Below are positions 7,579-16,203 of a stretch of 64,000 bases of DNA, in pieces. The stretch is taken from assembly GCF_000463115.2 (NCBI RefSeq), contig NZ_AWFX01000049.1, positions 1-64,000 on the forward strand, given 5' to 3'. The notes beneath the pieces were generated by a model. It was not told the DNA's origin. It was given only the letters and a program-made list of their open reading frames with translations, and made no database searches. Origin of the DNA: Franconibacter helveticus LMG 23732. Its GTDB lineage: Bacteria > Pseudomonadota > Gammaproteobacteria > Enterobacterales > Enterobacteriaceae. The position numbers and the translations under genes were made by a program. The stretch's first letter is position 1, and each line of letters begins with the position of its first letter.

Positions 7579-10550
7579 TAAAATTTCTCCGGATGCGGTT
7601 CCTGTGCGGGCGGCGGCGTGTAGTCGTCACGCTGCCATTTCGCCTCGACCGGCACATGGGTGATGGGGGTGCGCTTGCCATAGCGGAAATTATGCCGCGG
7701 CAGGGGAGAAGGGTGCGGTTCGCGGGAGAGCTTCTCAAGCTTCACCGCCAGCTCTTTATAGGCCGGGGTGTTGACCACCGGATCGTGATGTTCGCCGGTG
7801 AGCTGGTTAATGCCCGGCTTGCCCTGGTGAATGGAGATAAAGAGCGAGCCGCCCTCCACCCGTTCCGTCACGACCACCGGCACCTCCAGCGAACCGCGCC
7901 TTGAGGTGAGTTTCACCCAGTCGCCTTCTGCGAGGCCGCGCTCGCTGGCAAGCTGCGGGCTGATTTCCACAAACCAGTCCGGGGAGAGCGACAGGGTGCG
8001 CCCGCCGCGCCCGCTCTGGTTGGTGGACTGGAAATGCTCCAGCATGCGCCCGTTATTCAGCGCCAGGTCGTATTCGTCATCCGGCGCTTCGGCGGGCGGC
8101 TGCCAGCTCAGCGGATAAAGCACGGCGCGCCCGTCCGGGAATTTAAAGCCTTCGGTATAAAGCAGCGGCGTGCTCTCGCCGTCGGGCTTGACCGGCCAGA
8201 GCTGCGAATTCCACCCCTCCAGCCGCCCGTAGCTGACGCCGGCGAAAATCGTGGCGATGCCCGCCGCTTCCGCCATGATTTGCGAAGGGTGGGTATAGCC
8301 CCAGTCGTGCCCCATGCGCGCGGCAAGCTCAGTGAGAATGCGCCAGTCCGGGCGGCTGTCGCCAAGCGGCGCCATCGCCTCGTAAAAACGCTGGATGCGC
8401 CGCTCGGTATTAACGAAGGTGCCCTCTTTTTCCACGCTCGGACAGCCGGGCAAGACCACGTCGGCGAACTGCGCGGTGCGGCTTAAAAAGAGATCCTGCA
8501 CCACCAGAAAATCGAGATCGGTAAAGCCTTCATGCACATTGGTGGTGTCGGCATCCGAAAACGCGGTTTCTTCGCCGATAACGTACATAGCGCGAACCTG
8601 CTTCGTGCGCGCGTGTTCGACCATCTCGAAGTTATCGGAGCCCACCTCAAGCGAGAGTTTTTCCGGCTCCACGCCCCAGGCTTTGGCCCATTTGGCGCGC
8701 ACGCTTTCGTCGCTGACCGACTCATACCCTGGGTAGTAGTTTTTCAGGCAGCCGAAGTCGCTCGCTCCCTGCACATTATTGTGACCGCGCATTGGGTAGC
8801 CGCCCGTGCCGGGACGGCCATAATTGCCGGAGACCAGCAGCAGGTTCGAAAGCGCCGTGCTGGTGTCTGCGCCGTGGGTGTGCTGGGTTATGCCCATCGC
8901 CCAGACGATGCAGACCGACTCCGCGTTGCCGATAAGCTCGGCGGCGGCAGTCAGCGATTCCTCGGAAAGGCCAGTCGTTTTCGCGGCGAAGGCCAGCGAG
9001 AAAGGGGCCAGCGACTGGCGATACTCATCTACCTGATTCACGTGGTCCGCCAGAAACGCGCTGTCGGCGTAACCGTTGTCAAACAAATAGCGCGACATTG
9101 CCGAAGCCCAGACCATATCGGTGCCGGGACGAATGCGCAGATAAAGGTCGGCGCGCTCGGCCATTTCGTGGCGACGCGGATCCACCACCAGCAGCTTCTG
9201 GCCATGGTGTTTTTTCGCCGCTTTCAGGCGCGAGGCGATGACCGGGTGGTTTTCAGCGGTGTTGCTGCCGACGATAATCACCAGATCCGCTTTTTGCAGA
9301 TCGTCGATGGTGCCTGCGTCGCCGCCGTAGCCAACGGTGCGGAATAACCCTTTAGTGGCCGGGTTCTGGCAGTAGCGCGATGAGTTATCCACGCTGTTGG
9401 TGCCGATAATCAGCCGGGCGATTTTCTGCGTCAGGTAAGCTTCTTCGTTGCTCGCCTTGCTGGAGCCGATAAAGCCGATGCTTTGCGGCCCATGCTGGTC
9501 GCGGATTTGCAACAGGCGGCGCGCCACCAGCTCCAGCGCCTCGTCCCAGCTCGCCTTGCGAAAACGGTCGTTTTCGCGGATAAGCGGCGTGGTGAGCCGC
9601 GCTTTATCGTTAATAAAATCCCAGGCGAACTTGCCTTTCACACAGGTGGAAATGCCGTTGGCGGGCGCGTCGGCCACCGGTTGCACCTTCAGCACGTGGC
9701 GGTCGCGCGTCCACATTTCAAAGCTGCAACCCACGCCGCAGTAAGTGCAGACGGTTTTGGTGCGTTTGATCTCCGGCTGGCGCCAGTGCATGTCCATAAC
9801 GGAAATGCCGGTGACGATTTCCGCGCCGGTGCTGTTCTCAATCGCTTTGACGAGGTCGATCATCGGGCGCTTGAGCGTCTGCTTCATGCTGGTGAACGGC
9901 CCGGCGTCCGGCTGCATGGTTTTCTCCAGCAAGGCGTTGCAGGGGCAGACGGTGACGCAGTGGCCGCAGCTTACGCAGCTCGACCCGGCGATGGTTTCTC
10001 CGCCGTCCCAGAGCACGCGCGGGTGTTCCATGGTGTAGTCGATGCTGAGCGTCTCGTTAACCTCGACGTTCTGGCACGCCTCCACGCAACGGCCGCAGAG
10101 GATGCACTGATCCGGGTCGTAGGTGTAAAACGGGTTGGAATGGTCTTTCACGTAAGGCTTGCGCTGGTATTCGTAGCGCTGAATGGGGATATGCATATCC
10201 GCCATGGTGTTATGCAGCGTGCAGTCGCCGGTGTTGTGTTCGCAGACCGTGCAGTAAAGCTCATGCTTCGCCAGCAGCCTGTCCATGCCTTCGTGCTGCG
10301 CCGCCTCGGCTTTTTCCGTGCGGCTGGTTATCTGCATTCCCTGCGCGCTTTTCAGCGTACAGCCGCGCACCAGTTCGCCCTGATATTCCACCCAGCAAAC
10401 GTCGCAGGTTTGCATTGGCTCCAGCGAAGGGTGGTAGCAGACGTGGGGCAGTTTCAGGCCGCCTGCGGTAAGAAAATCGATTAGCGGGATATTCGCCGGG
10501 CCAGTAACCGGCCTCCCGTCGTAAAACAGGGTACAAAGAGACTCGCTCAT
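7578..10550 (-). CDS. Molybdopterin formate dehydrogenase, large multi-cluster alpha subunit (YrhE/FdhA type)
   Basis: A 990-residue oxidoreductase predicted to oxidise formate to CO2 in the cytoplasm. Domains in order: an N-terminal [2Fe-2S] ferredoxin domain (Cys38, 49, 52, 64); a His-Cys3 cluster motif (His96, Cys100, 103, 110); two [4Fe-4S] motifs (Cys149/152/155/159 and Cys192/195/198/202); then the molybdopterin domain with its proximal [4Fe-4S] cysteines (268, 271, 275, 303) and the Mo ligand region SRYCQNPATKG. The Mo ligand is cysteine (Cys394), not selenocysteine. It resembles B. subtilis YrhE. No NAD- or membrane-binding subunit is encoded nearby; instead DUF1641 and a quinol oxidase follow in the same operon. 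GAGG precedes the ATG. Confidence 0.92.
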   Translation of the reverse strand: MSESLCTLFYDGRPVTGPANIPLIDFLTAGGLKLPHVCYHPSLEPMQTCDVCWVEYQGELVRGCTLKSAQGMQITSRTEKAEAAQHEGMDRLLAKHELYCTVCEHNTGDCTLHNTMADMHIPIQRYEYQRKPYVKDHSNPFYTYDPDQCILCGRCVEACQNVEVNETLSIDYTMEHPRVLWDGGETIAGSSCVSCGHCVTVCPCNALLEKTMQPDAGPFTSMKQTLKRPMIDLVKAIENSTGAEIVTGISVMDMHWRQPEIKRTKTVCTYCGVGCSFEMWTRDRHVLKVQPVADAPANGISTCVKGKFAWDFINDKARLTTPLIRENDRFRKASWDEALELVARRLLQIRDQHGPQSIGFIGSSKASNEEAYLTQKIARLIIGTNSVDNSSRYCQNPATKGLFRTVGYGGDAGTIDDLQKADLVIIVGSNTAENHPVIASRLKAAKKHHGQKLLVVDPRRHEMAERADLYLRIRPGTDMVWASAMSRYLFDNGYADSAFLADHVNQVDEYRQSLAPFSLAFAAKTTGLSEESLTAAAELIGNAESVCIVWAMGITQHTHGADTSTALSNLLLVSGNYGRPGTGGYPMRGHNNVQGASDFGCLKNYYPGYESVSDESVRAKWAKAWGVEPEKLSLEVGSDNFEMVEHARTKQVRAMYVIGEETAFSDADTTNVHEGFTDLDFLVVQDLFLSRTAQFADVVLPGCPSVEKEGTFVNTERRIQRFYEAMAPLGDSRPDWRILTELAARMGHDWGYTHPSQIMAEAAGIATIFAGVSYGRLEGWNSQLWPVKPDGESTPLLYTEGFKFPDGRAVLYPLSWQPPAEAPDDEYDLALNNGRMLEHFQSTNQSGRGGRTLSLSPDWFVEISPQLASERGLAEGDWVKLTSRRGSLEVPVVVTERVEGGSLFISIHQGKPGINQLTGEHHDPVVNTPAYKELAVKLEKLSREPHPSPLPRHNFRYGKRTPITHVPVEAKWQRDDYTPPPAQEPHPEKF

Positions 10551-10793
10551 TCTGCTTCCTCAACCTTGCCAGTGGCTGCTGGCGTAGCGCGCCGCAGCAA
10601 ATAAGAACGTCTTATCCCGGCGGGATGCGCTCTCGTTATAGTGGTTTAAAGGTAGCTACGCCCCCAGGGCTTCGCCAGGCTGGGATGTTGCGAAGTATGT
10701 ACGGTTTCCCCTGAGAGACGCGGCGAGCGTACAGAAAACAGGCGAATCACCGCCTGCTAAAACAGCCGTTTTGCAATTTGCCGCGCATGTCGG
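10551..10793. other. Divergent control region of formate dehydrogenase operon and mmuP
   Basis: The half nearest the dehydrogenase gene would be a leader of up to 200 nt for the leftward operon. It contains an unusual hairpin at 10663-10684: a CCCAG/CTGGG outer stem, a 3-nt bulge and a GGC-GAA-GCC inner hairpin with a GNA triloop. TATAAC read leftward at 10635-10640 could be a -10. A structured leader is suggested; a molybdenum-cofactor riboswitch was considered but no consensus could be matched by eye. Confidence 0.4.
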
Positions 10794-10799
10794 TATAAC
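10771..10799 (+). promoter_or_regulatory. mmuP promoter
   Basis: TTGCAA (10771-10776) and TATAAC (10794-10799) are spaced by 17 bp, placing the start of transcription near 10806, at the edge of the MetJ operator. Sequence match to sigma-70 elements only. Confidence 0.65.
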
Positions 10800-10809
10800 G
10801 TTCGCTCAT

Positions 10810-10833
10810 GGATGTTTAGACGTCTGCACGTAT
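10810..10833 (+). promoter_or_regulatory. MetJ operator (three tandem met boxes)
   Basis: A perfect met box AGACGTCT (10818-10825) is flanked on both sides by degenerate 8-mers (GGATGTTT and GCACGTAT, 5 of 8 each). MetJ binds tandem 8-mers, and mmuPM of E. coli is repressed through MetJ. The array sits just downstream of the predicted transcription start, a repressing position. Confidence 0.85.
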
Positions 10834-10843
10834 AGAAGGTGAT

Positions 10844-12247
10844 ATGCAGGAATCGCAACAGTTACAACGCACCATGAAAACCCGGCATCTGGTGATGCTC
10901 TCGCTAGGGGGCGTTATCGGCACCGGGCTCTTTTTTAATACTGGCTACATTATTTCCACTACCGGCGCGGCGGGCACGCTGCTTGCCTATCTTATTGGCG
11001 CGCTGGTGGTCTGGCTGGTGATGCAATGCCTTGGCGAGCTGGCGGTCGCCATGCCGGAAACCGGCGCGTTCCACGTTTATGCGGCGCGCTACCTTGGCCC
11101 GGCTACCGGCTACACGGTCGCCTGGCTTTACTGGCTCACCTGGACTGTGGCGCTCGGCTCAAGCTTTACCGCCGCAGGCTTCTGCATGCAGTACTGGTTT
11201 CCGCAGGTGCCGGTCTGGATCTGGTGTCTGGTTTTCTGCGTGGTGATTTTCGCCCTTAACGTTTTCTCTACCCGGCTTTTTGCCGAAGGGGAGTTTTGGT
11301 TCTCGCTGATTAAAGTGATCACCATTATTGCGTTTATCCTGCTCGGCGGGGCCGCGATGTTCGGCTGGCTGCCGATGAAAGACGGCTCGCCCGCGCCGTT
11401 GCTGCATAATCTGACGGCGGCGGGCTGGTTCCCGCACGGCGTGCTGCCTATCCTGATGACCATGGTGGCGGTGAACTTCGCCTTTTCCGGCACCGAGCTT
11501 ATCGGCATCGCCGCAGGCGAAACTGAGAACCCGCAGAAAGTGGTGCCGGTAGCTATTCGCACCACCATCGCCCGGCTGATTATCTTTTTTATCGGCACGG
11601 TGCTGGTGCTGGCGGCGCTTATCCCGATGGACCAGGCGGGGGTGGTGAAAAGCCCGTTTGTGCTGGTGTTTGAGAAGGTCGGCATTCCTTATGCGGCTGA
11701 TATTTTCAATTTCGTCATCCTGACGGCCATTTTATCGGCGGCGAACTCCGGGCTGTATGCCTCCGGGCGCATGCTCTGGTCGCTTGCTAACGAACGCACG
11801 CTGCCGCGCTGCTTTTCTCGTCTGACGCCCCGCGGCGTGCCGTTGACCGCGCTGTCGGTGAGTATGCTTGGCGGGGTGCTGGCGCTGCTCTCAAGCGTTA
11901 TTGCGCCCGATACGGTTTTCGTCGCGCTGTCGGCGATTTCCGGTTTTGCCGTCGTGGCGGTGTGGCTGAGCATTTGCGCCTCGCATTACCTTTTCCGCAG
12001 CCGTCATCTGGCCGAGGGGCGCTCGCTTGATGCGCTGCACTACCGCGCCCCGTGGTTCCCGCTGACGCCAGTGCTGGGCTTTGTGCTTTGCCTTGTGGCC
12101 TGCGTCGGGCTGGCGTTCGACCCGAGTCAGCGCATCGCGCTGTGGTGCGGGCTGCCGTTTGTTGCGCTCTGCTATGGCGCCTATTATGTTACGCACGCCT
12201 TTTCAAAGCGTCAGACCGGTGAGGAGCCGCGCCATGTCACTGAATAA
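10844..12247 (+). CDS. mmuP: S-methylmethionine permease MmuP
   Basis: A 467-residue amino-acid permease of the APC superfamily with about 12 membrane spans and the family start [11 protein letters not shown]. The sequence matches E. coli MmuP (YkfD), which imports S-methylmethionine, and the identity is secured by mmuM overlapping its 3' end by 14 bp. It is led by a sigma-70 promoter and a MetJ operator, so it should be induced by methionine shortage. In E. coli K-12 this pair lies elsewhere, beside the CP4-6 prophage. Confidence 0.93.
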   Translation: MQESQQLQRTMKTRHLVMLSLGGVIGTGLFFNTGYIISTTGAAGTLLAYLIGALVVWLVMQCLGELAVAMPETGAFHVYAARYLGPATGYTVAWLYWLTWTVALGSSFTAAGFCMQYWFPQVPVWIWCLVFCVVIFALNVFSTRLFAEGEFWFSLIKVITIIAFILLGGAAMFGWLPMKDGSPAPLLHNLTAAGWFPHGVLPILMTMVAVNFAFSGTELIGIAAGETENPQKVVPVAIRTTIARLIIFFIGTVLVLAALIPMDQAGVVKSPFVLVFEKVGIPYAADIFNFVILTAILSAANSGLYASGRMLWSLANERTLPRCFSRLTPRGVPLTALSVSMLGGVLALLSSVIAPDTVFVALSAISGFAVVAVWLSICASHYLFRSRHLAEGRSLDALHYRAPWFPLTPVLGFVLCLVACVGLAFDPSQRIALWCGLPFVALCYGAYYVTHAFSKRQTGEEPRHVTE

Positions 12248-13172
12248 TTCTTTAAATGCGCTGCTGAGCCAGCAGCCTTTCGTCGTGCTGGACGGCGCGC
12301 TTGCCACCGAACTTGAAGCGCGCGGCTGCAACCTTGCCGACAGCCTCTGGTCGGCGAAAGTGCTGATGGAAAACCCGCAGCTGATTTACCAGGTGCATCT
12401 GGATTACTTTCGCGCCGGGGCGCAGTGCGCTATTACCGCAAGCTACCAGGCCACGCCAGCGGGCTTTGCTGCGCGCGGGCTGGATGAGGCGCAATCCTGC
12501 GAGCTGATAGCCCGAAGCGTGGCGCTGGCGCGCCAGGCGCGGGAGGATTTTCTTAAAGAACAGCCGCAGGCAGGGCCGCTGTTGGTGGCAGGCTCGGTCG
12601 GGCCTTACGGCGCGTTTCTGGCGGATGGCTCGGAATACCGGGGCGACTACCAGCGCAGCGAAGAGGCGTTTAAAGCGTTTCATCGTCCGCGCGTTGCGGC
12701 GCTGCTGGAGGCGGGAGCGGATCTGCTGGCCTGCGAAACGCTGCCGTCGCTTGCCGAGGCGAGGGCGTTAGCGGCGCTGCTGGCGGAGTTTCCACAGGCC
12801 CGCGCGTGGTTCTCTTTCACGCTTCGCGACAGCGAACACATCAGCGACGGCACGCCGCTCAGGGACGTGACCGCCGCGCTGAAAGCCTGCCCGCAAGTTA
12901 TAGCGCTTGGCATTAACTGTATCGCGCTGGAGAAAACCACCGCCGCGCTCTCGCACCTGCACGGCTTAACGCCGCTGCCGCTGGTGGTCTATCCCAACTC
13001 CGGCGAGGAGTATGACGCCGTAAGCAAAACCTGGCGCCACAGCGGTCACGCCTGCCACACGCTTGAACATTATCTCCCCGCCTGGCGGGACGCGGGCGCG
13101 AAGCTTATCGGCGGCTGTTGTCGCACCAGGCCGCAGGATATCGCCTCACTTGCCCGCCATTGCCTGGCGTAA
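12234..13172 (+). CDS. mmuM: Homocysteine S-methyltransferase MmuM
   Basis: A 312-residue enzyme transferring a methyl group from S-methylmethionine (or S-adenosylmethionine) to homocysteine, giving methionine. The zinc-binding cysteines are visible in GINCI and near the C terminus in GGCCRT; the N-terminal [13 protein letters not shown] motif is typical of the Hcy methyltransferase domain. The start at 12234 lies inside the end of mmuP, behind GAGGAG, and gives a length like that of the E. coli protein (310). The gene ends 4 bp from a convergent acetyltransferase gene. A longer in-frame ORF from 12081 is ignored because it runs through mmuP. Confidence 0.95.
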   Translation: MSLNNSLNALLSQQPFVVLDGALATELEARGCNLADSLWSAKVLMENPQLIYQVHLDYFRAGAQCAITASYQATPAGFAARGLDEAQSCELIARSVALARQAREDFLKEQPQAGPLLVAGSVGPYGAFLADGSEYRGDYQRSEEAFKAFHRPRVAALLEAGADLLACETLPSLAEARALAALLAEFPQARAWFSFTLRDSEHISDGTPLRDVTAALKACPQVIALGINCIALEKTTAALSHLHGLTPLPLVVYPNSGEEYDAVSKTWRHSGHACHTLEHYLPAWRDAGAKLIGGCCRTRPQDIASLARHCLA

Positions 13173-13176
13173 AGCG

Positions 13177-13719
13177 TTAGCGCAAGATTTGCCGCTGACG
13201 CCAGTCGGCGGCGTTCAGGCAAAACAGCAGGCTCGGCGGCGCGCCTGCGACGTCGTCTATGGTGCCCGTGTGCGCCAGCCCCGCCTTCAGCAGCACGTTC
13301 TGCGAGGCGAGATGATGCTGGCGTACCCGCGCTGAAATTTCGCTCAGGTTCAGCGTTTCAAAACCGTAGCGTACGGCATGCCTCGCGAACTCCGTGGCGT
13401 AGCCTTTCCCCCAGGCGTCTGTTTCGAAACGGTAGCCAAGGTTGTTCATCCACTGCCCGCCGGAATGAATAACGTTCAGGCCGCCGAAGCCGAGAATGTG
13501 CTCAGGCGACCCGACAGCCGCTATCGCCCAGTCGCCAAAGCCTTTTTCATGCCAGTGGTTTAGCCAGCGCGCCATCACGCTTGCGGAATGCGCGCGGCTG
13601 GGGTGAGGCCCGGCAGGGTTAAAAGCGTTGGTCGCCGGGTCGCCGTAGATGCGAAAAAGCGCGTCGGTGTCTGCTTCGGTCACAGGGCGAAACAGCAAGC
13701 GTTGAGAATGGATTATCAC
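13177..13719 (-). CDS. GNAT-family N-acetyltransferase (RimJ/RimL type)
   Basis: A 180-residue acetyltransferase with the RimJ/RimL layout: an N-terminal strand ending in RLLFRPVTEAD, a central GFGGLN-VI strand, and the acetyl-CoA loop YATEFARHAVRYGFE preceded by AWGKG (motif A). Family members acetylate protein N termini, antibiotics or small amines; the substrate here is unknown. It converges on mmuM with a 4-bp gap and is divergent from asr, with about 210 bp between the starts. Confidence 0.85.
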   Translation of the reverse strand: MIIHSQRLLFRPVTEADTDALFRIYGDPATNAFNPAGPHPSRAHSASVMARWLNHWHEKGFGDWAIAAVGSPEHILGFGGLNVIHSGGQWMNNLGYRFETDAWGKGYATEFARHAVRYGFETLNLSEISARVRQHHLASQNVLLKAGLAHTGTIDDVAGAPPSLLFCLNAADWRQRQILR

Positions 13720-13814
13720 GTTTATTTAGCGCTCCGATCAGGTGAACAGGCTTCTTTTTTTAACCTGAAACGCCGCCAGAAAATAGCTACCTGAACAAAG
13801 GGAAGCGCGGCTTG

Positions 13815-13828
13815 TACAATCCGTTACA
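13815..13828 (+). promoter_or_regulatory. RstA box of asr
   Basis: TACAATCCGTTACA matches the RstA box consensus TACATNTNGTTACA at all but two fixed positions. RstA is the known activator of asr at low pH in E. coli, and the site lies about 43 bp upstream of the -10, an activator-compatible distance. Confidence 0.8.
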
Positions 13829-13870
13829 CGCCGATACCAATCACTCACGGAAGCGACGGCGCGGCTTCTC

Positions 13871-13876
13871 TATAGT
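13871..13876 (+). promoter_or_regulatory. asr -10 element
   Basis: TATAGT, 55 bp upstream of the asr ATG and downstream of the RstA box. No good -35 stands at 17 bp, as expected for an activator-dependent promoter. Confidence 0.65.
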
Positions 13877-13930
13877 GACTTCAACGGCCCCGCAGTGGGG
13901 TAGCGAACAAACAACGTTGAGGGTAAAGAG

Positions 13931-14326
13931 ATGAAAAAAGTATTAGCACTGATTGTTGCTGCGACCATGGGCCTGTCTGCCGCCGCTTTCGCCGCAGATA
14001 ACGCGGCTGCGCCAGCGCCGACGGCGACCACCACTACCGCCGCGCCGGCAAAAGCCCCGGCGGCGAAAACCCATCACAAGAAAGCGCATAAAAAAGCGGC
14101 TGAGCAAAAAGCGCAGGCGGCTAAAAAGCACCACAAAAAAGCGGCTGCCACTACCGAGCAGAAACCGGTAGAGCAAAAAGCGCAGGCGGCTAAAAAGCAC
14201 CACAAAAAAGCGGCGGCCACTACCGCGCAGAAACCGGTAGAGCAGAAAGCGCAGGCGGCCAAAAAGCATCACAAAAAAGCGGTAAAACACACCGCCGCTA
14301 AACCGGCCGCTCAGCCTGCCGCGTAA
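13931..14326 (+). CDS. asr: Acid-shock protein Asr
   Basis: A 131-residue periplasmic protein: a Sec signal peptide (about residues 1-21, ending AAFA-AD), an Ala/Pro/Thr-rich linker, then a Lys/His/Ala-rich basic region with the repeated module [15 protein letters not shown]. coli Asr is a very basic, intrinsically disordered periplasmic protein strongly induced by acid and processed after export; it is thought to shield periplasmic proteins. Here the 23-codon module occurs as two full 69-bp direct repeats (14102-14170, 14171-14239) and a third partial copy. GAGGGTAAAGAG precedes the ATG, and a UUCG terminator follows. Confidence 0.95.
   Translation: MKKVLALIVAATMGLSAAAFAADNAAAPAPTATTTTAAPAKAPAAKTHHKKAHKKAAEQKAQAAKKHHKKAAATTEQKPVEQKAQAAKKHHKKAAATTAQKPVEQKAQAAKKHHKKAVKHTAAKPAAQPAA
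14102..14281 (+). repeat. Tandem 69-bp repeat inside asr (2.6 copies)
   Basis: Copies start at 14102, 14171 and 14240. The first two differ at only a few bases (for example gctgcc/gcggcc and gag/gcg); the third diverges after 42 bases. In-frame repeats of this kind change copy number easily by slippage or recombination, so the length of Asr may vary between strains. Confidence 0.9.
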
Positions 14327-14350
14327 GTTTCATTCGTTCGTCCCCCCGCA

Positions 14351-14378
14351 AAACACCCGGTTCGCCGGGTGTTTTTTT
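14351..14378 (+). terminator. asr terminator
   Basis: A perfect 10-bp stem AAACACCCGG / CCGGGTGTTT with a TTCG tetraloop, followed by TTTT. A strong intrinsic terminator 25 bases after the asr stop. Confidence 0.93.
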
Positions 14379-14445
14379 ATGGGTTTTACGGCGTAAATTC
14401 AGCGCGTAACGCGCTTTCAAAGGCCGCCGGGAAGAGACGCCGTGT

Positions 14446-16158
14446 TTATCGCGGCATTGGCTGGTGCGCGCCGATATAGCGGTCGCGCCGGGATGCTTTA
14501 AGGCGCGTTAAGTCGACCAGCACCAGCCCGTCCACACAGTTGTTGAACGCCGGGTCGCTGCCGAAATCGATAAACTGCACGCCGCCTGGCTCGCACAACT
14601 CCGAATATTGTTTGTAAAGCGGCGGTATGCCGCAGCCGAGGTTGCCAAGCAGTGATTTCAGGCGCGTCAGATCTTCTACATAATCCTCGCCGCTGAACTG
14701 CGCCAGCGCTTCGGGCAGCGAAACGGGATAAGGACAGCGGGAGGCGGCCAGCGCTTCAGACGCCGGGAACCAGAGCCGGTAAAAGGCCACCAGTAAATCG
14801 CGCGCCGCAGGCGGCAGCCCGCCGGAAATCGATACCGGGCCAAACAGGTAGCGATAGTGCGGATACCGCGCCAGATAAGCGCCGATGCCGCTCCACAGGT
14901 AATCCAGCCCGCGTCGTCCCCAGTATTGCGGCTGAATAAAGCTGCGTCCCAGCTCAATTCCCTGGCTTAACACCGCGCGCATTCTGTCGTCATAGTGAAA
15001 AAGCGTGTGGCTGTAGAGCGCCTCGGGGCCATGTTGCGCCACTAGATCGGCGCAGGGGGTGAAGCGATAGGCGCCGACAATTTCCAGCGCGGCGTCATCC
15101 CAGAGGATCAGGTGTTGATAATCGTCGTCATAACGGTCAACGTCACGGCGTCTGCCGCTGCCTTCGCCAACGGCGCGAAAAGCGATCTCCCGCAACCGTC
15201 CCAGCTCCCGCAGTACCGGCGCTTCTTCCGCCCCTTGCCGCTGCCAGAGGTAAATTGTTTTGCCGTCCGGCGTCTGGCCAAGCACTTCCGCCTGCGCGAG
15301 CGAGTGGCGCAGCGTAGCCCGGTCTTCCGGCCGCGCTATAGCGCATTCACTGCGAAAAACGCCCTTGCGGCCCTGGCCCAGCCGCAACACATGCTGGCGA
15401 AAACGCGCCGCCGTCTCTTTTGTTGCGGCGTCAGGCTCATGCCAGTAACGCCACGGGATACGCTCGCCAATGGTGACGGGCAGCGTGTCACCGCGCTTGC
15501 GAAACATTTCGCCAATCAGCATCAGCATGGCAAGGCCTGGCGATAGCAGCGAGGCGCTATAAAAAGCGAGGCTGTTGCGCCCGCCCAGATGCACAGGCAG
15601 CACGGTGGCGCGATAGCGGCTGGCGAGCTTCACAAATCCCGGGTTCCAGGTTTTATCCACGATGCCCTGCGCCGCCGGGCGCGATACTTCCCCTGCCGGG
15701 AAAAAGAGCAGCACCCCGCCGCGCTCAAGCTGCGCTTCCATCTGCCTGACGGCGCTTTTGCGGGTGCGGTTGCCAAGGTTATCCACGGCGATAAACAGCG
15801 AAGAGAGCGGCTCAAGGTGGCTCAGCATGCGGTTAGCCACGACTTTGACATCCCGCCGCACGCGGGAAAGCGCATAAAGCAGCACAAGGCCGTCGAGGGT
15901 ACCGGTAGGGTGGTTCGCCACCACAACCAGCGGCCCGCTGTCGGGGATTTGCTCCAGCTCTCTGGCAGCGATATCGCAGCGAATGTGCAGATGCTCAAGC
16001 ACCTGCTCCACCATATCCAGCCCTTTCAGATGGCGATGGCGGGCGGCGAAGGCCTGAAATTCCTCTTCGTGAAGCAGTTTTTTTAATACGCGTTTAAGCC
16101 AGGGGGAAGTGCTGTTTTGGGGGTACAGGTCGTGCAGAACGTCGTCGATGCTGAACAT
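14446..16158 (-). CDS. olsF: Bifunctional acyltransferase, ornithine-lipid synthase OlsF-like
   Basis: A 570-residue two-domain protein. The N-terminal half (about 1-250) is a PlsC-type O-acyltransferase with NHPTGTLDG (the His-x5-Asp form of the acyltransferase box) near residue 82 and FFPAGEVSR near 152. The C-terminal half (about 310-560) is an OlsB/hemolysin-like GNAT N-acyltransferase (ALEIVGAYRF, ELGRSFIQPQYWGRRGLDYLW). This order matches OlsF described from Serratia proteamaculans, which makes ornithine lipids: the C-terminal part N-acylates ornithine and the N-terminal part adds the second acyl chain. Product location is the membrane. It has its own upstream region with a double Pho box and GAGGAG before the ATG. 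A related acyltransferase of other specificity cannot be excluded. Confidence 0.8.
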   Translation of the reverse strand: MFSIDDVLHDLYPQNSTSPWLKRVLKKLLHEEEFQAFAARHRHLKGLDMVEQVLEHLHIRCDIAARELEQIPDSGPLVVVANHPTGTLDGLVLLYALSRVRRDVKVVANRMLSHLEPLSSLFIAVDNLGNRTRKSAVRQMEAQLERGGVLLFFPAGEVSRPAAQGIVDKTWNPGFVKLASRYRATVLPVHLGGRNSLAFYSASLLSPGLAMLMLIGEMFRKRGDTLPVTIGERIPWRYWHEPDAATKETAARFRQHVLRLGQGRKGVFRSECAIARPEDRATLRHSLAQAEVLGQTPDGKTIYLWQRQGAEEAPVLRELGRLREIAFRAVGEGSGRRRDVDRYDDDYQHLILWDDAALEIVGAYRFTPCADLVAQHGPEALYSHTLFHYDDRMRAVLSQGIELGRSFIQPQYWGRRGLDYLWSGIGAYLARYPHYRYLFGPVSISGGLPPAARDLLVAFYRLWFPASEALAASRCPYPVSLPEALAQFSGEDYVEDLTRLKSLLGNLGCGIPPLYKQYSELCEPGGVQFIDFGSDPAFNNCVDGLVLVDLTRLKASRRDRYIGAHQPMPR

Positions 16159-16187
16159 GCCAGGCTCTCCTCGCGTTAACGAGGGTG

Positions 16188-16193
16188 AACATA
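16188..16193 (-). promoter_or_regulatory. olsF -10 element
   Basis: TATGTT on the minus strand starts 10 nt after the last PhoB half-site. This equals the spacing in the E. coli phoA promoter, where PhoB replaces the -35 contact. Confidence 0.6.
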
Positions 16194-16203
16194 ACCAGTA
16201 AAG

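Noticed and set aside
9483..10484. 333-codon plus-strand frame opposite the formate dehydrogenase gene
   Set aside because: Shadow of the 990-residue enzyme, whose Fe-S cysteines fix the coding strand.
10551..10740. Molybdenum-cofactor riboswitch in the formate dehydrogenase leader
   Set aside because: A bulged hairpin is present, but I could not match the conserved positions of the Moco RNA motif; kept only as a structured leader.
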